This document shows positions 19,820 through 30,100 of a stretch of DNA of 64,000 bases, piece by piece. The stretch is from Chlorobaculum tepidum TLS (lineage in GTDB: Bacteria > Bacteroidota > Chlorobiia > Chlorobiales > Chlorobiaceae). Location of the stretch: the NCBI RefSeq assembly GCF_000006985.1, contig NC_002932.3, positions 979,109 through 1,043,108 of the forward strand, given 5' to 3'. Both the position numbers and the translations under genes were made by a program. Each line of letters opens with the position of its first letter. Within the stretch, counting starts at the first letter, position 1. A model generated the notes under the pieces. The model was not told the origin of the DNA, ran no database searches, and saw nothing but the letters and a program-made list of their open reading frames with translations.

Positions 19820-20418
19820 TTAATGTATTTCCAATACATCAGAATGAGGTAGTGGAGACAGTGTCTTATCCGAGTTCGAACGTCGTGACACCGAAAATAC
19901 GTTCGACGGGAAGACGCGGTGCAGGCCCCTTGTAATGCGGGCAGTCTCGAAAACCATGTTCATCCTGTGCCGTTGAACCAGTTCAAGCGCTGCAGGGTTG
20001 ACCTTCGGAATGTCAAGAAAAATCAGTGAGCCTTCAGGAATCGGGCTTTCGAGCGCGCTGAAAAGCGTTTCGGCAAGCTCAGGGGTGCGGCGAAAAGCGG
20101 GCCAATCTTGAAGCCGCTGCGGCAGAGGCCTATAAGGCCATAGCCGGCCAGCTTGCCGTTCTGACGAATCCCAAAAGCGCGGCTTCTTTCGCGGCTCTGT
20201 ACGGAGACGCCCATGTACCGGATGTTCCGGTAAGCGAGTGAGAAGCCGTATAAAAGCCAAGAAAACCAAACGATTCGCCAGAGCAGGTAAAAGAATGTCA
20301 GCATGAAAGATATGGTGATCAGCACGATGACGACTTCACCCGGCAGGCTGCCAGGATGTTCAAGATCGAAAGCGCTTTTCAACCGCGACAGGAGGCTTTC
20401 CAGAAAGGTATTGAGCAT
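19820..20418 (-). pseudogene. GNAT acetyltransferase remnant, frameshifted
   Basis: Two overlapping frames make one protein-like sequence. Frame A (20418 to about 20090) ends KLAGYGLIGLCRSGFKIGPLFA. Frame B (about 20090 to 19820) continues TPELAETLFSALE, LIFLDIPKVNPAALELV and MNMVFETARITRG. Together they match the C-terminal part of YitH-like GNAT proteins (GYG-x-x-R-x-C-x-x-G-F-K-I-G-P-L-F-A-D; LD-x-P; F-E-T-A-R). Adding one base near 20086-20092 would fuse them as FADTPELAE over about 199 residues. The N-terminal acetyl-CoA domain is not recognisable; that part is hydrophobic. A sequencing error is an alternative for the shift, but not for the missing N-terminus. Confidence 0.65.
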
Positions 20419-20670
20419 GGAGATGAGTCCATTGTTTCAAGCATTGAGTCGCACTCTGCAAAAACAACGCCGGAGACAAGAAAAATCCACAACACATTGC
20501 ATTGATTGCATTGCCGGTGTACTGCCGGTAAGCATTTTCCGACAAAAGGGAGCTGCGCATTCGCGACCGGTTCAAATCCCCTCAAACAGTTTCAAAACAA
20601 TGATTTTAGCCTTATACTTGTTCTGGACAGCGATTTCCGGTTTTCAATCAACCTTTACTGGCTATTGGTT

Positions 20671-21705
20671 ATGTCATCTTCGTCTGTACTGGCTGAATCC
20701 TGTAACGGCTCTCAGAAAAAGCGCGTGTTCGTGGTGGGAGCGACCGGGTATATCGGCAAGTTTGTTGTCCGCGAGCTGGTTTCAAGAGGCTATGAGGTCA
20801 TCAGTTTCGCCCGTCCGCGATCCGGCGTGAACGCATCGACTACCGAGGATGAGACCCGTCGGCAACTTCAGGGTTCCGAGGTGCGTTTCGGCGATGTGTC
20901 GAATTTGGAGTCGCTCTTGCGCGATGGCATCCGGGGCGAGCATTTCGATGCGGTGGTCTCGTGCCTGGCCTCGCGCAACGGAGGGATCAAAGATTCGTGG
21001 GACATCGATTACCAGGCGACGCGCAATTCGCTCGATGCCGGAATGAAGGCAGGAATCAACCATTTCGTGCTGCTTTCGGCGATCTGCGTGCAGAAGCCGA
21101 TGCTGGAGTTTCAGCGTGCCAAGCTGAAGTTCGAAAAGGAGTTGCGCGAGTCTGGCGTGACCTACTCCATTGTCAGGCCAACGGCGTTTTTCAAGTCGAT
21201 TGCCGGGCAGATCGAGAAGGTCAAAAACGGCAAGCCTTATGTTATGTTCGGGGATGGCAAACTCACGGCGTGCAAGCCGATCAGCGAAGGTGATCTGGCC
21301 CGCTTCATCACCGACTGCCTCGAAGATCCGGAGAAACAGAACAAGATTCTGCCCATCGGTGGGCCGGGCGAGCCGGTGACCAACCTCGATCAGGCGCTGA
21401 TGCTCTTCGAGCTGCTTGGCCGGAAGCCGAAGCTCAAGAAGGTGCCGATCCAGATATTCGACGTGATTATTCCGTTGCTGACGCTGATCTCGAAGTTCCT
21501 GCCGTCATTTGCAGAAAAAGCGGAGTTCGCTCGTATTGGCAAATACTACTGCTCGGAGTCGATGCTGGTGTGGGATCCGGTCAAAAAACGTTATGACGCC
21601 GACGCTACGCCCTCATACGGCACCGAAACCCTGCGCGACTTCTACAAACGCGTGCTCAAGGAGGGGCTCGCCGGTCAGGAACTCGGCGCGCACGCGATGT
21701 TCTGA
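20671..21705 (+). CDS. bciA: 3,8-divinyl (proto)chlorophyllide a 8-vinyl reductase BciA
   Basis: This 344-residue NADPH-dependent atypical short-chain dehydrogenase reduces the C8 vinyl group of divinyl (proto)chlorophyllide in (bacterio)chlorophyll synthesis. The start is the ATG at 20671 (MSSSSVLAES). The longer open frame upstream (from 20506) is not family-like. The Rossmann motif VFVVGATGYIGKFVV (about 19-33) and later VRPTAFFKSIAGQIEKVKNGKPYVMFGDG match BciA. It was first characterised in C. tepidum. The DUF2461 gene follows 22 bp later. Confidence 0.92.
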   Translation: MSSSSVLAESCNGSQKKRVFVVGATGYIGKFVVRELVSRGYEVISFARPRSGVNASTTEDETRRQLQGSEVRFGDVSNLESLLRDGIRGEHFDAVVSCLASRNGGIKDSWDIDYQATRNSLDAGMKAGINHFVLLSAICVQKPMLEFQRAKLKFEKELRESGVTYSIVRPTAFFKSIAGQIEKVKNGKPYVMFGDGKLTACKPISEGDLARFITDCLEDPEKQNKILPIGGPGEPVTNLDQALMLFELLGRKPKLKKVPIQIFDVIIPLLTLISKFLPSFAEKAEFARIGKYYCSESMLVWDPVKKRYDADATPSYGTETLRDFYKRVLKEGLAGQELGAHAMF

Positions 21706-21727
21706 GGCGGCATAAAGCCTCTTTGCC

Positions 21728-22408
21728 ATGATGACTCGCTCCGCGCTTGACTTCCTCGTGGAACTCAAAGCCAACAACAACCGGGAGTGGTTCGAGGCGA
21801 ACCGCACGCGCTACGAGCAGGCAGCCGCCGACTTCTTCGACACGGTCGCGCGGTTCATCCAGTCGCTCACGAGTTTCGACCCAGAGATCGCCGAGGTGAT
21901 GCCCGACCCGAAATCGTGCATCATGCGCATCTACCGGGACGTGCGCTTCTCGAAGGACAAAACGCCCTACAAAACAGGCCTATTTGCCTACGTCAGCAAG
22001 GGCGGACGGAAAGGGGCGCTGGCGGGCTACTATCTGCATCTCGAACCAGGCAATTCGTTTGGCGGCGGGGGACTCTACCTGCCCGAAGCGCCCGTGCTGG
22101 CCCGGACCCGCGAAGCCATCGAAACCAGCTTCGACGAGTGGAATGCCATTGTGACCGCTCCCGAACTGCTTGCTGCTTTCCCGGATGGCGTATTGCCATC
22201 GGGCGTGCTCAAACGTGCTCCGAAAGGATATGATGAAACCAGCCCCGCCATCGAGTGGCTGCGCTACAAGGGCTACGTCACCCAGCGCTTTTTTAGTGAC
22301 GGAGAGGTAGTGGATGAACCGTTTATCGAACAGCTCGGCGATTGCTGCCATGCGGTGATGCCGATGGTTGCGTTTCTCAACAGCGCAATAGAGTCAGACA
22401 CCCCGTAA
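21728..22408 (+). CDS. DUF2461 (TIGR02453) family protein
   Basis: A 226-residue conserved protein of unknown function. Family signatures: ALDFLVELKANNNREWFEAN at the N-terminus, MRIYRDVRFSKDKTPYKTG, GYYLHLEPGNSFGGGGLY and LKRAPKGYDETSPAIEWLRYKGY. There is no signal peptide or membrane segment. It follows bciA closely, which may only reflect co-transcription. The start could be either of two adjacent ATGs (21728 or 21731). Confidence 0.9.
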   Translation: MMTRSALDFLVELKANNNREWFEANRTRYEQAAADFFDTVARFIQSLTSFDPEIAEVMPDPKSCIMRIYRDVRFSKDKTPYKTGLFAYVSKGGRKGALAGYYLHLEPGNSFGGGGLYLPEAPVLARTREAIETSFDEWNAIVTAPELLAAFPDGVLPSGVLKRAPKGYDETSPAIEWLRYKGYVTQRFFSDGEVVDEPFIEQLGDCCHAVMPMVAFLNSAIESDTP

Positions 22409-22412
22409 CGCC

Positions 22413-22637
22413 TCAAAGCTTCGGCAACACGCGGCCGGCTGTCAGCGGCTCGAAATCGACTGGAAACGAAGGCTTGAGCTGACCGAACCGGTCGCGTCCC
22501 TCCGGCATTATGTGCACCCCTTTTGGAAATTCACCATTCACAACCAGATATTCGAGCAGCCAGTTTGTCAGGCGGAAGTAACCGCTTGGCTTGCTTGTGG
22601 TTGCGGCAGGCGAGGGATTCGGTGGTTTGCCGATGGC
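22413..22637 (-). pseudogene. possible 3' remnant of an unidentified gene
   Basis: A minus-strand frame open from just after an in-frame TAG (22638-22640) to TGA (22413-22415) encodes about 74 residues without a good start. It includes GYFRLTNWLLEYLVVNGEF and MPEGRDRFGQLKPSFPVDF. The composition looks like real protein rather than random translation. The original family was not recognised. It may be the C-terminal end of a decayed gene. Confidence 0.35.
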
Positions 22638-22661
22638 CTAGTGAACAAAAAGGAGAGAGTC

Positions 22662-22751
22662 ATGAAAAGCAACATGTTGATGCTGGCAAGAGTTGCCGGC
22701 ATGTTGATGGCAAGCCCCTCGGTCGATGCCGCCAAGGTAACCTGTAGTTGA
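22662..22751 (+). CDS. 29-residue signal-peptide-like micro-ORF
   Basis: ATG at 22662 follows a strong AAGGAGAGAG ribosome binding site, and TGA is at 22749-22751. The peptide MKSNMLMLARVAGMLMASPS continues VDAAKVTCS, resembling a Sec signal peptide plus a few mature residues. A Rho-independent terminator begins four bases after the stop. Either this is a genuine small exported or leader peptide, or the 5' end of a secreted-protein gene truncated by deletion. Confidence 0.45.
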   Translation: MKSNMLMLARVAGMLMASPSVDAAKVTCS

Positions 22752-22755
22752 CATG

Positions 22756-22789
22756 AAAAAAGCCGGACTTGTAACAACCCGGCTTTTTT
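22756..22789 (+). terminator. Rho-independent terminator
   Basis: The stem AAAAAAGCCGG (22756-22766) pairs with CCGGCTTTTTT (22779-22789), with a 12-nt loop. It closes the micro-ORF transcript and could also act on the opposing UPF0149 gene. Confidence 0.9.
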
Positions 22790-22833
22790 ATTTGAAATAT
22801 GGCATCTGACCTTATCCGGCCGATCACTTCCGT

Positions 22834-23445
22834 TCACACTCCTTTTTCTTCTTCAGCCTGTTGCTGCCAGAAAGCGTAGATGCCGATGATCGACTCGTCG
22901 AGCATGTCGATCATCTGATCTTTCTCCTCCTGCGACATGTTATCGTAGTCGTCGGTGACTTTGCCAAGCACAAAAAGCGGCCCGGCGAGCATGGCCGTTG
23001 ATTCATCGGCGAACAGCGGCTGCCAGGCCTCGTGGCTCAGCTCCATGCCGAGGATAAAGCCGAGCGCCCACTCCTCGATGGCGATCTGCCGCTCCTCCTC
23101 TTCGGAGTAGCTGAACATTTCATAGATCGGCAGGAATCCTTCCGGTTCGCTTTCAAACTGGGCGTCGATAGCGTTGACGTGCCGGTTCAGCAGATCGGTA
23201 ATCCGCGACTCGTCTTCAGGCGAGTTGAAGAGATTTTCCCGCTGGTTTTCGGGATCGAGCATGTACTTGATCCACCGGTGCTCAGGGACAACCTCCGGCC
23301 CAATGACGACGGCAGTCAAAAAGCCATCTATCATTTCGATGGAGTTCATGCACTCTTCAGGGGCCTCCGTGGAGGCCAGGAATGTTTCGAGCATATTCAG
23401 CTCTTCTTCGGAGAGCGGTTGATGGGCTCGTTCTGATTGCAGCAT
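22834..23445 (-). CDS. UPF0149 (YecA/YgfB-like) family protein
   Basis: A 203-residue acidic protein with the UPF0149 pattern: an N-terminal LSEEELNMLETFL helix, MNSIEMIDGFLTAVVIGPE (the conserved D-G-x-L-x-A-V segment), and EEWALGFILGMELSHEAWQPL. Family members are soluble alpha-helical proteins of unclear function, often with a C-terminal zinc SEC-C motif. That motif is absent here. It is monocistronic; the winged-helix gene lies 67 bp upstream on the same strand. Confidence 0.85.
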   Translation of the reverse strand: MLQSERAHQPLSEEELNMLETFLASTEAPEECMNSIEMIDGFLTAVVIGPEVVPEHRWIKYMLDPENQRENLFNSPEDESRITDLLNRHVNAIDAQFESEPEGFLPIYEMFSYSEEEERQIAIEEWALGFILGMELSHEAWQPLFADESTAMLAGPLFVLGKVTDDYDNMSQEEKDQMIDMLDESIIGIYAFWQQQAEEEKGV

Positions 23446-23512
23446 AATGGTCTGTTGATGGTTGTGAATATGTCCCCGAGAAATTCGGTTTGCTGGAAAA
23501 GAGTGCCGTGCG

Positions 23513-23692
23513 TTATACTTTCGGTGTCCAGTAGCAGCGTTTCGGCGAAACGATCAGTTCCTCCTCCTTGAGGCTTTTCATCGCCTTGTCTACCTCTTTG
23601 CGCTCAAGCCCGCTTTTTTCGGCGATCTGCCCGGCGCTCATCGGTTTGCCCTCTTTTTTCAGCACTTCGAGAATGGTGGTTTTCGCGTCCAT
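23513..23692 (-). CDS. small winged-helix-like DNA-binding protein
   Basis: A 59-residue ORF: ATG at 23690-23692, TAA at 23513-23515. The peptide contains [40 protein letters not shown] and [14 protein letters not shown]. This fits a helix-turn-helix with a short beta wing, as in MarR/ArsR-like minimal winged helices. It is probably cytoplasmic and DNA-binding, with an unknown target. It is encoded just upstream of, and on the same strand as, the UPF0149 gene. Confidence 0.75.
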   Translation of the reverse strand: MDAKTTILEVLKKEGKPMSAGQIAEKSGLERKEVDKAMKSLKEEELIVSPKRCYWTPKV

Positions 23693-23760
23693 AATAGTTC
23701 GGTCGTTCGTTTTGAAATTCGGTATGGTTTGCCCATGCTTTCAATGTAAGGAATTCGGGG

Positions 23761-23780
23761 AATTGATAATTGATAATTGA
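23761..23780. repeat. AT-rich direct repeat tract (AATTGAT units)
   Basis: The tract is AATTGATAATTGATAATTGA. Its first 17 bases are identical to 15147-15163. It sits in the 249-bp gap between the winged-helix gene and recC. Low-complexity repetition of this heptamer could be an A/T-rich UP-like element or a simple repeat. Confidence 0.6.
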
Positions 23781-23941
23781 TCATAAATAACGAGCCTCCT
23801 CATATCCGGCCATCCACCATCAACCGCACCCACATTGTCCATAACGTCCACGTTTGCTGAAACAGTGATAAATTCATTACTTGAACAAAGTATAACCCAT
23901 GCCCCGTTTGCTGCACATCGTCACCACTGAAACGCACCGCT

Positions 23942-26900
23942 GTGCTTGAAATTTACACCAGCAATCGGCTCGAAACGCTCGTTTCGGCTTTTGGCAAAAT
24001 GGTGGCGTCCACGCTGCTTGCATCGCCATTCGAGCGGGAGTGGATCGTCGTGCAGAGCCGGGGAATGCAGCGGTGGCTTTCGATGCGGCTTGCCTCGCAG
24101 TTTGGCGTCTGGGCGGGGGCGGAGTACCCGTTTCCGAATGCACTGATTCAGAGGCTTTTCGAGTGGCTGGAGCTATCCAAGCAGGCTGACACTGAGCGAT
24201 TCTCGAAGGAGACGATCTCTTGGAGCCTGATGCGCTTCCTGCCAGATCTGCTCGAACGCGATTCGTTTGCGCCGCTTCGCGCCTATCTCGATGGTGATCG
24301 TGACGGCCTGAAGCTCTTCCAGCTTTCGGGCAGGATTGCTGATACTTTCGATCAATACACACTGTTCCGCCCCGACCTGCTTGCTGCGTGGGAGGCGGGC
24401 GGCGACGACGCGGCTCGTGACTGGCAGCCGGAGCTGTGGCGGGCGCTCGTGGCTGAACATTCAGGAAAACATCGCGGCCAGCTCCAGTCAGCGTTTCTCA
24501 GAAAGGTGAGGACTACCCGGCTGCCTGCCGATTTTCCGAAACGCATTTCGCTCTTCGGCGTTTCCTACATGCCGCCCTACCACATCGAAATCCTCCAGGC
24601 GCTCGCCGTGCGAATTCCGGTGAACCTGTTCCTCTTGAGTCCGACCCGGGAGTTCTGGACGGACATCGTTTCTCGGCGGCGGCTGTTCCGCATGAGCGAG
24701 AGCGAAAGGGCACTGAGCGTGGAGGGCAATCCGTTGCTCGCCTCGCTCGGCAAAAGCGGACGCGAGTTCGCCGAACTGCTGCTCGACGTCGGCAACGTCG
24801 AGGACGAGTATGACCTCTACGACGACCCCGGCACAGCGACGCTTCTCCGCGCGTTGCAATCCGACATACTCAATCTGCGCGGCGACGGCACGGATGGGCG
24901 GCATCCGATGCCCGACGCCAGCGACTGCTCGGTGCAGGTGCACTCGTGCCACAATCCGCTGCGCGAAGTCGAGGTGCTGCACGACAATCTGCTCGATCTG
25001 CTCGACAAGTTACCCGGCCTCGAACCGCGCGACATCGTGGTGATGACGCCCGACATCGAGACCTACGCCCCCTACATTGCCACGGTATTCGGTGCGAGCG
25101 GCCCGGAGGAGCCGCGCCTGCCGCACTCCATTGCCGACCGCCGGATGCTCGACGAAGGCGGCGTCGCCCCGGCGATACTCAAACTGCTGGAGCTCTATGG
25201 CAGCCGCCACACAGCCCCCGCGCTTTTCGACCTGCTCTCGTCGCCACCGGTGAGTCGCCACTTCCGGCTTGGCGAGGAGGAGCTCGACACGGTGCGCCGA
25301 TGGATCAAAGAGACGCGCATCCGCTGGGGGATGGACGAGGGTGCTCGCAGCAAGCTTGGCCTGCCGCCGTTCCGCGAGAACTCCTGGCGGGCCGGGCTGG
25401 AGCGACTCCTGCTCGGCTATGCGATGCCGGACGAGGGGCGGCTGTTCAACGGCGTTTTGCCCTTCGAGGTCGCGGGCGATGCCGAAACACTCGGCAAGCT
25501 GGCAGACTTCATCGACGCGGTCGATCAGCTCTCGACGCGCTTCAGTCGTTCACGCCCGCTCGGCGAGTGGCGGAATCACTTTTTCTGGATGCTTGAAAAC
25601 TTCATCGAGGCAGACGCCGATTCGGAGCGCGAACTGGCACACGTCAAATCGGAGATTGATAGCCTCACGTCGCTGGCGGAAAACTCGCGATTCGAAGGCG
25701 AGGTTTCGGCGCAGGTGATGATCGCCTGGCTGCGCGGACGGCTCGAACAGTTCGAGATGGGGCTCGGTTTCATGACCGGTGGCATCACCTTCTGCGCGAT
25801 GCTGCCGATGCGCAGCATTCCGTTCCGCGTGGTGGCAATGATCGGCATGAATGACGGCGCATTCCCGCGCCAGCAGCGTCCGCCGGGTTTCGACCTGCTC
25901 GCCCGCGAACCGCGCAAGGGCGACCGCTCCGTGCGCGGCGATGACCGCTACCTTTTCCTCGAATCGCTCCTCTCTGCCCGCGACGTGTTCTACCTGAGCT
26001 ATGTCGGCCAGAGTGTACGCGAAAATACGCCACTGCCGCCGTCGGTACTCGTGAGTGAACTGCTCGACGCCATTGAGCGCGGCTTCGAGTTCCCGGAGGG
26101 CGAAGATGCCGCGTCGCGCCTTGTCGTCCAGCACCGCCTCCAGGGCTTTAGCCCAGCCTACTTCACGAAAGGATCATCGCTCTTCAGCTACTCAGCGGAC
26201 AACTTCAAAGCACTTGCTGGACGCAATTCGCTTGCCGAACGCCCTTTCATCGAGGAGCCGCTCAATGGTTTTACCGACGAGGATCGGACGGTCACGCTCG
26301 ACGATCTTGCCCGCTTTTTCGCCAACCCTGCGGCGTATTTTCTCGAAAGGCGTCTCGGCCTGAAGCCGTCGGCGGCAGTGGAGCCGCTCGAAGAGCGCGA
26401 GCCGTTCGAGGTGGCGGGACTCGAACGCTACGCGATGCGTCAGGAGTTGCTCGAAGCGGTGCTCGAAGGCCACGATGGATGCGCGATGCTGCCGCTCTTC
26501 CGCTCGCGGGGATTGCTTCCTCCAGCCACGCACGGCGAGCTGCTGTTCCGGAAGTTGCTTGTCGAGGTCGAAGAGTTCGCCACGAAGGTTCAGGAATTGA
26601 AAGGCGGCGGCACGTTCAGCCAGCTTGACATCGATCTCGACATCGGGGGATTCCGCCTTACTGGAAAGCTCGACCATCTGCTGCCGACCGGCCAACTTCT
26701 CTACCGATGCGCGAGAATGCGTGCGCAGGATCGCCTCCGCGCGTGGCTCCTGCACCTTGCATACCATGCCGTCGAAAACGGTGCGACACAAGAAACGTGC
26801 ATCATCACGCTCGACCGCTCGATCCGCTATCGACCCGTCGATGACACGACCAAACGGCTCGAAACGCTGCTTGATCTCTACCGCGAAGGAATTACCGAGC

Positions 26901-27139
26901 CGTTGCCATTCTTTCCCCGCACCTCGCTTGCCTGGGCGGAGAAGGCCGAGAAACCAGAAGCCGACCGGCGCAAAGCCGCCCTCGGCCAGTGGCTCGACGG
27001 CTTCGGCGGAATCGAAGGCGAGGGGAACGACCCGGCCATCCGCCGCTGCTTCGGCCAAGAACCGCCCTTCGGCGACCGCTTCAAGAGCATCGCCGACAAA
27101 TTATTGCTGCCAATGATTGAGCACGAAGGCAAGGTATGA
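23942..27139 (+). CDS. recC: exodeoxyribonuclease V gamma subunit RecC
   Basis: The 1065-residue Chi-recognising subunit of RecBCD is similar in length to E. coli RecC (1122). It starts with GTG (23942): MLEIYTSNRLETLVSAFGKM. Family features: VVQSRGMQRWLSMRLASQFG, the inactive helicase-like core (RISLFGVSYMPPYHIEILQAL) and MIGMNDGAFPRQQRPPGFDL. The stop overlaps the recB ATG (ATGA), so translation is coupled. First gene of a three-gene recombination-repair operon. Confidence 0.93.
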   Translation: MLEIYTSNRLETLVSAFGKMVASTLLASPFEREWIVVQSRGMQRWLSMRLASQFGVWAGAEYPFPNALIQRLFEWLELSKQADTERFSKETISWSLMRFLPDLLERDSFAPLRAYLDGDRDGLKLFQLSGRIADTFDQYTLFRPDLLAAWEAGGDDAARDWQPELWRALVAEHSGKHRGQLQSAFLRKVRTTRLPADFPKRISLFGVSYMPPYHIEILQALAVRIPVNLFLLSPTREFWTDIVSRRRLFRMSESERALSVEGNPLLASLGKSGREFAELLLDVGNVEDEYDLYDDPGTATLLRALQSDILNLRGDGTDGRHPMPDASDCSVQVHSCHNPLREVEVLHDNLLDLLDKLPGLEPRDIVVMTPDIETYAPYIATVFGASGPEEPRLPHSIADRRMLDEGGVAPAILKLLELYGSRHTAPALFDLLSSPPVSRHFRLGEEELDTVRRWIKETRIRWGMDEGARSKLGLPPFRENSWRAGLERLLLGYAMPDEGRLFNGVLPFEVAGDAETLGKLADFIDAVDQLSTRFSRSRPLGEWRNHFFWMLENFIEADADSERELAHVKSEIDSLTSLAENSRFEGEVSAQVMIAWLRGRLEQFEMGLGFMTGGITFCAMLPMRSIPFRVVAMIGMNDGAFPRQQRPPGFDLLAREPRKGDRSVRGDDRYLFLESLLSARDVFYLSYVGQSVRENTPLPPSVLVSELLDAIERGFEFPEGEDAASRLVVQHRLQGFSPAYFTKGSSLFSYSADNFKALAGRNSLAERPFIEEPLNGFTDEDRTVTLDDLARFFANPAAYFLERRLGLKPSAAVEPLEEREPFEVAGLERYAMRQELLEAVLEGHDGCAMLPLFRSRGLLPPATHGELLFRKLLVEVEEFATKVQELKGGGTFSQLDIDLDIGGFRLTGKLDHLLPTGQLLYRCARMRAQDRLRAWLLHLAYHAVENGATQETCIITLDRSIRYRPVDDTTKRLETLLDLYREGITEPLPFFPRTSLAWAEKAEKPEADRRKAALGQWLDGFGGIEGEGNDPAIRRCFGQEPPFGDRFKSIADKLLLPMIEHEGKV

Positions 27140-30100
27140 CGATCCACATTCTCGATCACGCCGCCGTCGAACTCTCCGGCATGAACCTCATCGAGGCGAG
27201 CGCGGGCACGGGCAAGACCTACGCGATTGCGTCGCTCTACCTGCGTCTGCTTGTCGAGCAGGAGCTGCGGCCCGAACAGATTCTCGTTGTCACCTTCACC
27301 GAGGCGGCCACGCAGGAGCTTCGCGCGCGCATCCGCCGCCGCATTCGCGAGGCGCTCGACGTGATGCGCGGCGAGCCGACAGAGGATGAGTTTCTCGTCA
27401 AACTGCGCGACCATACTGACGTAACCGGCTCGACGGAACAGGCCGCCACGCTGCTCGAAGCGGCGCTCGCCGAGTTCGACATGGCTTCGATCTTCACGAT
27501 CCACGGCTTCTGCCTGCGGGCGTTGCAGGATCACGCCTTTGAGAGCGGCGCACTCTACGATACCGAGTTAATGGACGACCAGTCCGCGCTTGCCGGACAG
27601 GTGATCGACGACTTCTGGCGGGAGCGCTTTTTCGGCGACGCGAACCGCCTGCTCGCCTACGCGCTGCTGAAAAAGTGGACGCCCGACAGCCTCATGGCGT
27701 TCCTGCAATCGTTGCAGCTCTCGGAGCGCGACGTGGTGCTGCCAGTTTACGACGAAGCGGAAATCGCGCGGATCGAGGACGAAGCGCAGGCCGCGTTCGA
27801 CGAAGTGTGCCGCATCTGGCAGGAGGAGCAGGATGTAATTCTGACAATCCTCCGCAGCGACAAAAGCCTCAGCCGTTCCGAGAAGTTTTATCGCGACGAT
27901 AAAGTCGAGCCGTTGCTTCAAGCGCTTGATGAGTTTGTCGAGGATTGCAACCCCTTCGCCCTTTTCGACGGCTTCGAGAAGCTGACCACCTCAGGCATCG
28001 CGGCAGGCATCAAAAAAAACGGCACCGCGCCCGCGCATCCTTTTTTCGAGGCCTGCGAGCAATTGCAGTCGGCGGCGGATGAGCGGCTGCTGGCGCTGAA
28101 GTCCGAGCTGGTCGCGTTCTACCGCAAGCGGCTGCCGGAGCGCAAAAAAGAGGGAAATGTCCGCTTTTTCGACGACCTGCTCACCGATCTTTACCACGCT
28201 CTCGCCGATGGCCCTGAGGCTGACGCGCTGGCCAGGGCATTGCGAAATCGCTACAAGGCGGCGCTGATCGACGAGTTTCAGGACACCGATCCGGTGCAGT
28301 ACGACATCTTCCGGCGCATCTACGCCAACTCGGATGCGCCACTTTTCCTCATCGGCGATCCCAAGCAGGCGATCTACAGCTTTCGCGGGGCGGACATCTT
28401 CGCCTATTTCCAGGCCGCCAGCGATGTTGGCGAAGAGCGGCGCTTCACGCTCAACACGAACTGGCGCTCGACGCCGAAGCTGCTCGACGGCTTCAACCGT
28501 CTCTTCGACCACGCCCGCCAGCCATTTGTCTTTGACGGCATCCCGTCGCCGCCACTCGTTGCTGGCCGCCTCATCCCCGAATCGGAGCTGACCGGCAAGC
28601 CGCCGCTCGAACTCTGCCTGCTCGACGGCGGCGAGGGGGACGGCAGCCTGAAGAGCGGCGACGCCACGCAGTTCGCGGCGAAGGCGTGCGCCTCGATGGT
28701 GGCCGAAACGATCAGCGGCGGTACGGATGCGAGCGGCATTGCGGTGATCGTGCGCACCCACCAGCAAGCCCGGCTGATGCAGGCGACGTTGCGCAAGGCG
28801 GGCATCGTGTCGGTGATGCGCAGCGACGAGAGCGTGTTCGCCTCCATTGAGGCCGAGGAGGTGCGGATTCTCGTGACGGCGCTCGCCGATCCGGGACGCG
28901 AAACGCTCGTTCGCGCCGCGCTCGTCACGCCGATTTTCGGGCTGAACGGCAGCGACATCGCCCGTCTCAACAGCGACGAAAATGCTCTGGTCGAGCGGTT
29001 GCAGGAGTTCCGTGACTACCACCGCCTCTGGCGGGAGCGTGGCTTCATGGTGATGGCCCGCGAGCTGATGCGCCGCGAAGGGGTGCGCGAGCGGCTGCTG
29101 GCCACGGCGGGATCGTCTGGCGAGCGGGCGCTGACCAATGTGCTGCACTGCTTCGAGTTGCTGCACCGCGAGGAGCACGCGCGCGGCCTCGGCATGGAGG
29201 GCCTCGCGGCGTGGTTCGGCGAGCGCGTGGCGACGCGAGACAGCGGCGAGGAGTACCAGATTCGCCTCGAAAGCGACGAACCAGCGGTCAAGATCGTCAC
29301 CGCGCACGTCAGCAAAGGGTTGCAGTACCCGGTCGTCTTCTGCCCGTTCCAGTTCGTCAGCGGCAATGACAAGGATGAGGTGGCGCTCTGCCACGACGAC
29401 GCTGGCCGGATGGTGCGCGATTTCGGCTCTGCGTCGCTCAACCGTCACAGGACGCTCGCCGCTCGCGAGACGCTCGCCGAGAATCTGCGGCTCTTCTACG
29501 TCGCCCTGACGCGGGCCGAACGGCGCTGCATTTTCTTCACCGCACGCATCGTCGATGGGCGCAAAAGCGGCAAACCGCCGCAACTTACGCCTGCCTCATA
29601 TTTACTCTATGCCTCGGACGACGCTCGCCGCAGCGCTAATCCGGTCGCCGAAGCAGCGGACGAGCTTCAGACCATCGGAGTAGACGACATGGCGGACAAA
29701 TTGCAGAAGATGGCGGAGGAATCGGACGGAGCGATGCAGGTGCGGCGTCTCTCGCTTGGCGACGATTTTCATGTGCGTGTTCCGCCCGCCGGATCGACGG
29801 AACGGCCTGAACTTGTTCTTCGTCAGTTCAAAAAAATCCTCGATACCGACTGGCGGATCGCGAGCTTTACCACGCTCAGCCGCCACAAACAGGTGGCCTT
29901 CGAGCTGCCCGACCGCGACGAAAGCGCTCCGGCGGAACCCGCGGCGTCCATTCTGCTGCCGGAAGCGGAGCGCTCCATTTTCGCCTTCCCGAAAGGAGCC
30001 GGGGCGGGCATCCTGATGCACTCGATTTTCGAGACGCTCGACTTCGCCTCGGCCTCCTGCGCCGACATCGACGAGGCCTGCGCGGCGGCACTCGACCGGT

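Noticed and set aside
20560-20585. GGTTCAAATCC string resembling a tRNA T-loop
   Set aside because: The flanking bases do not form a T stem, and no acceptor or anticodon arms can be drawn.
27991-29583. 530-codon minus-strand ORF inside recB
   Set aside because: Antisense to conserved RecB helicase motifs; no recognisable domain.
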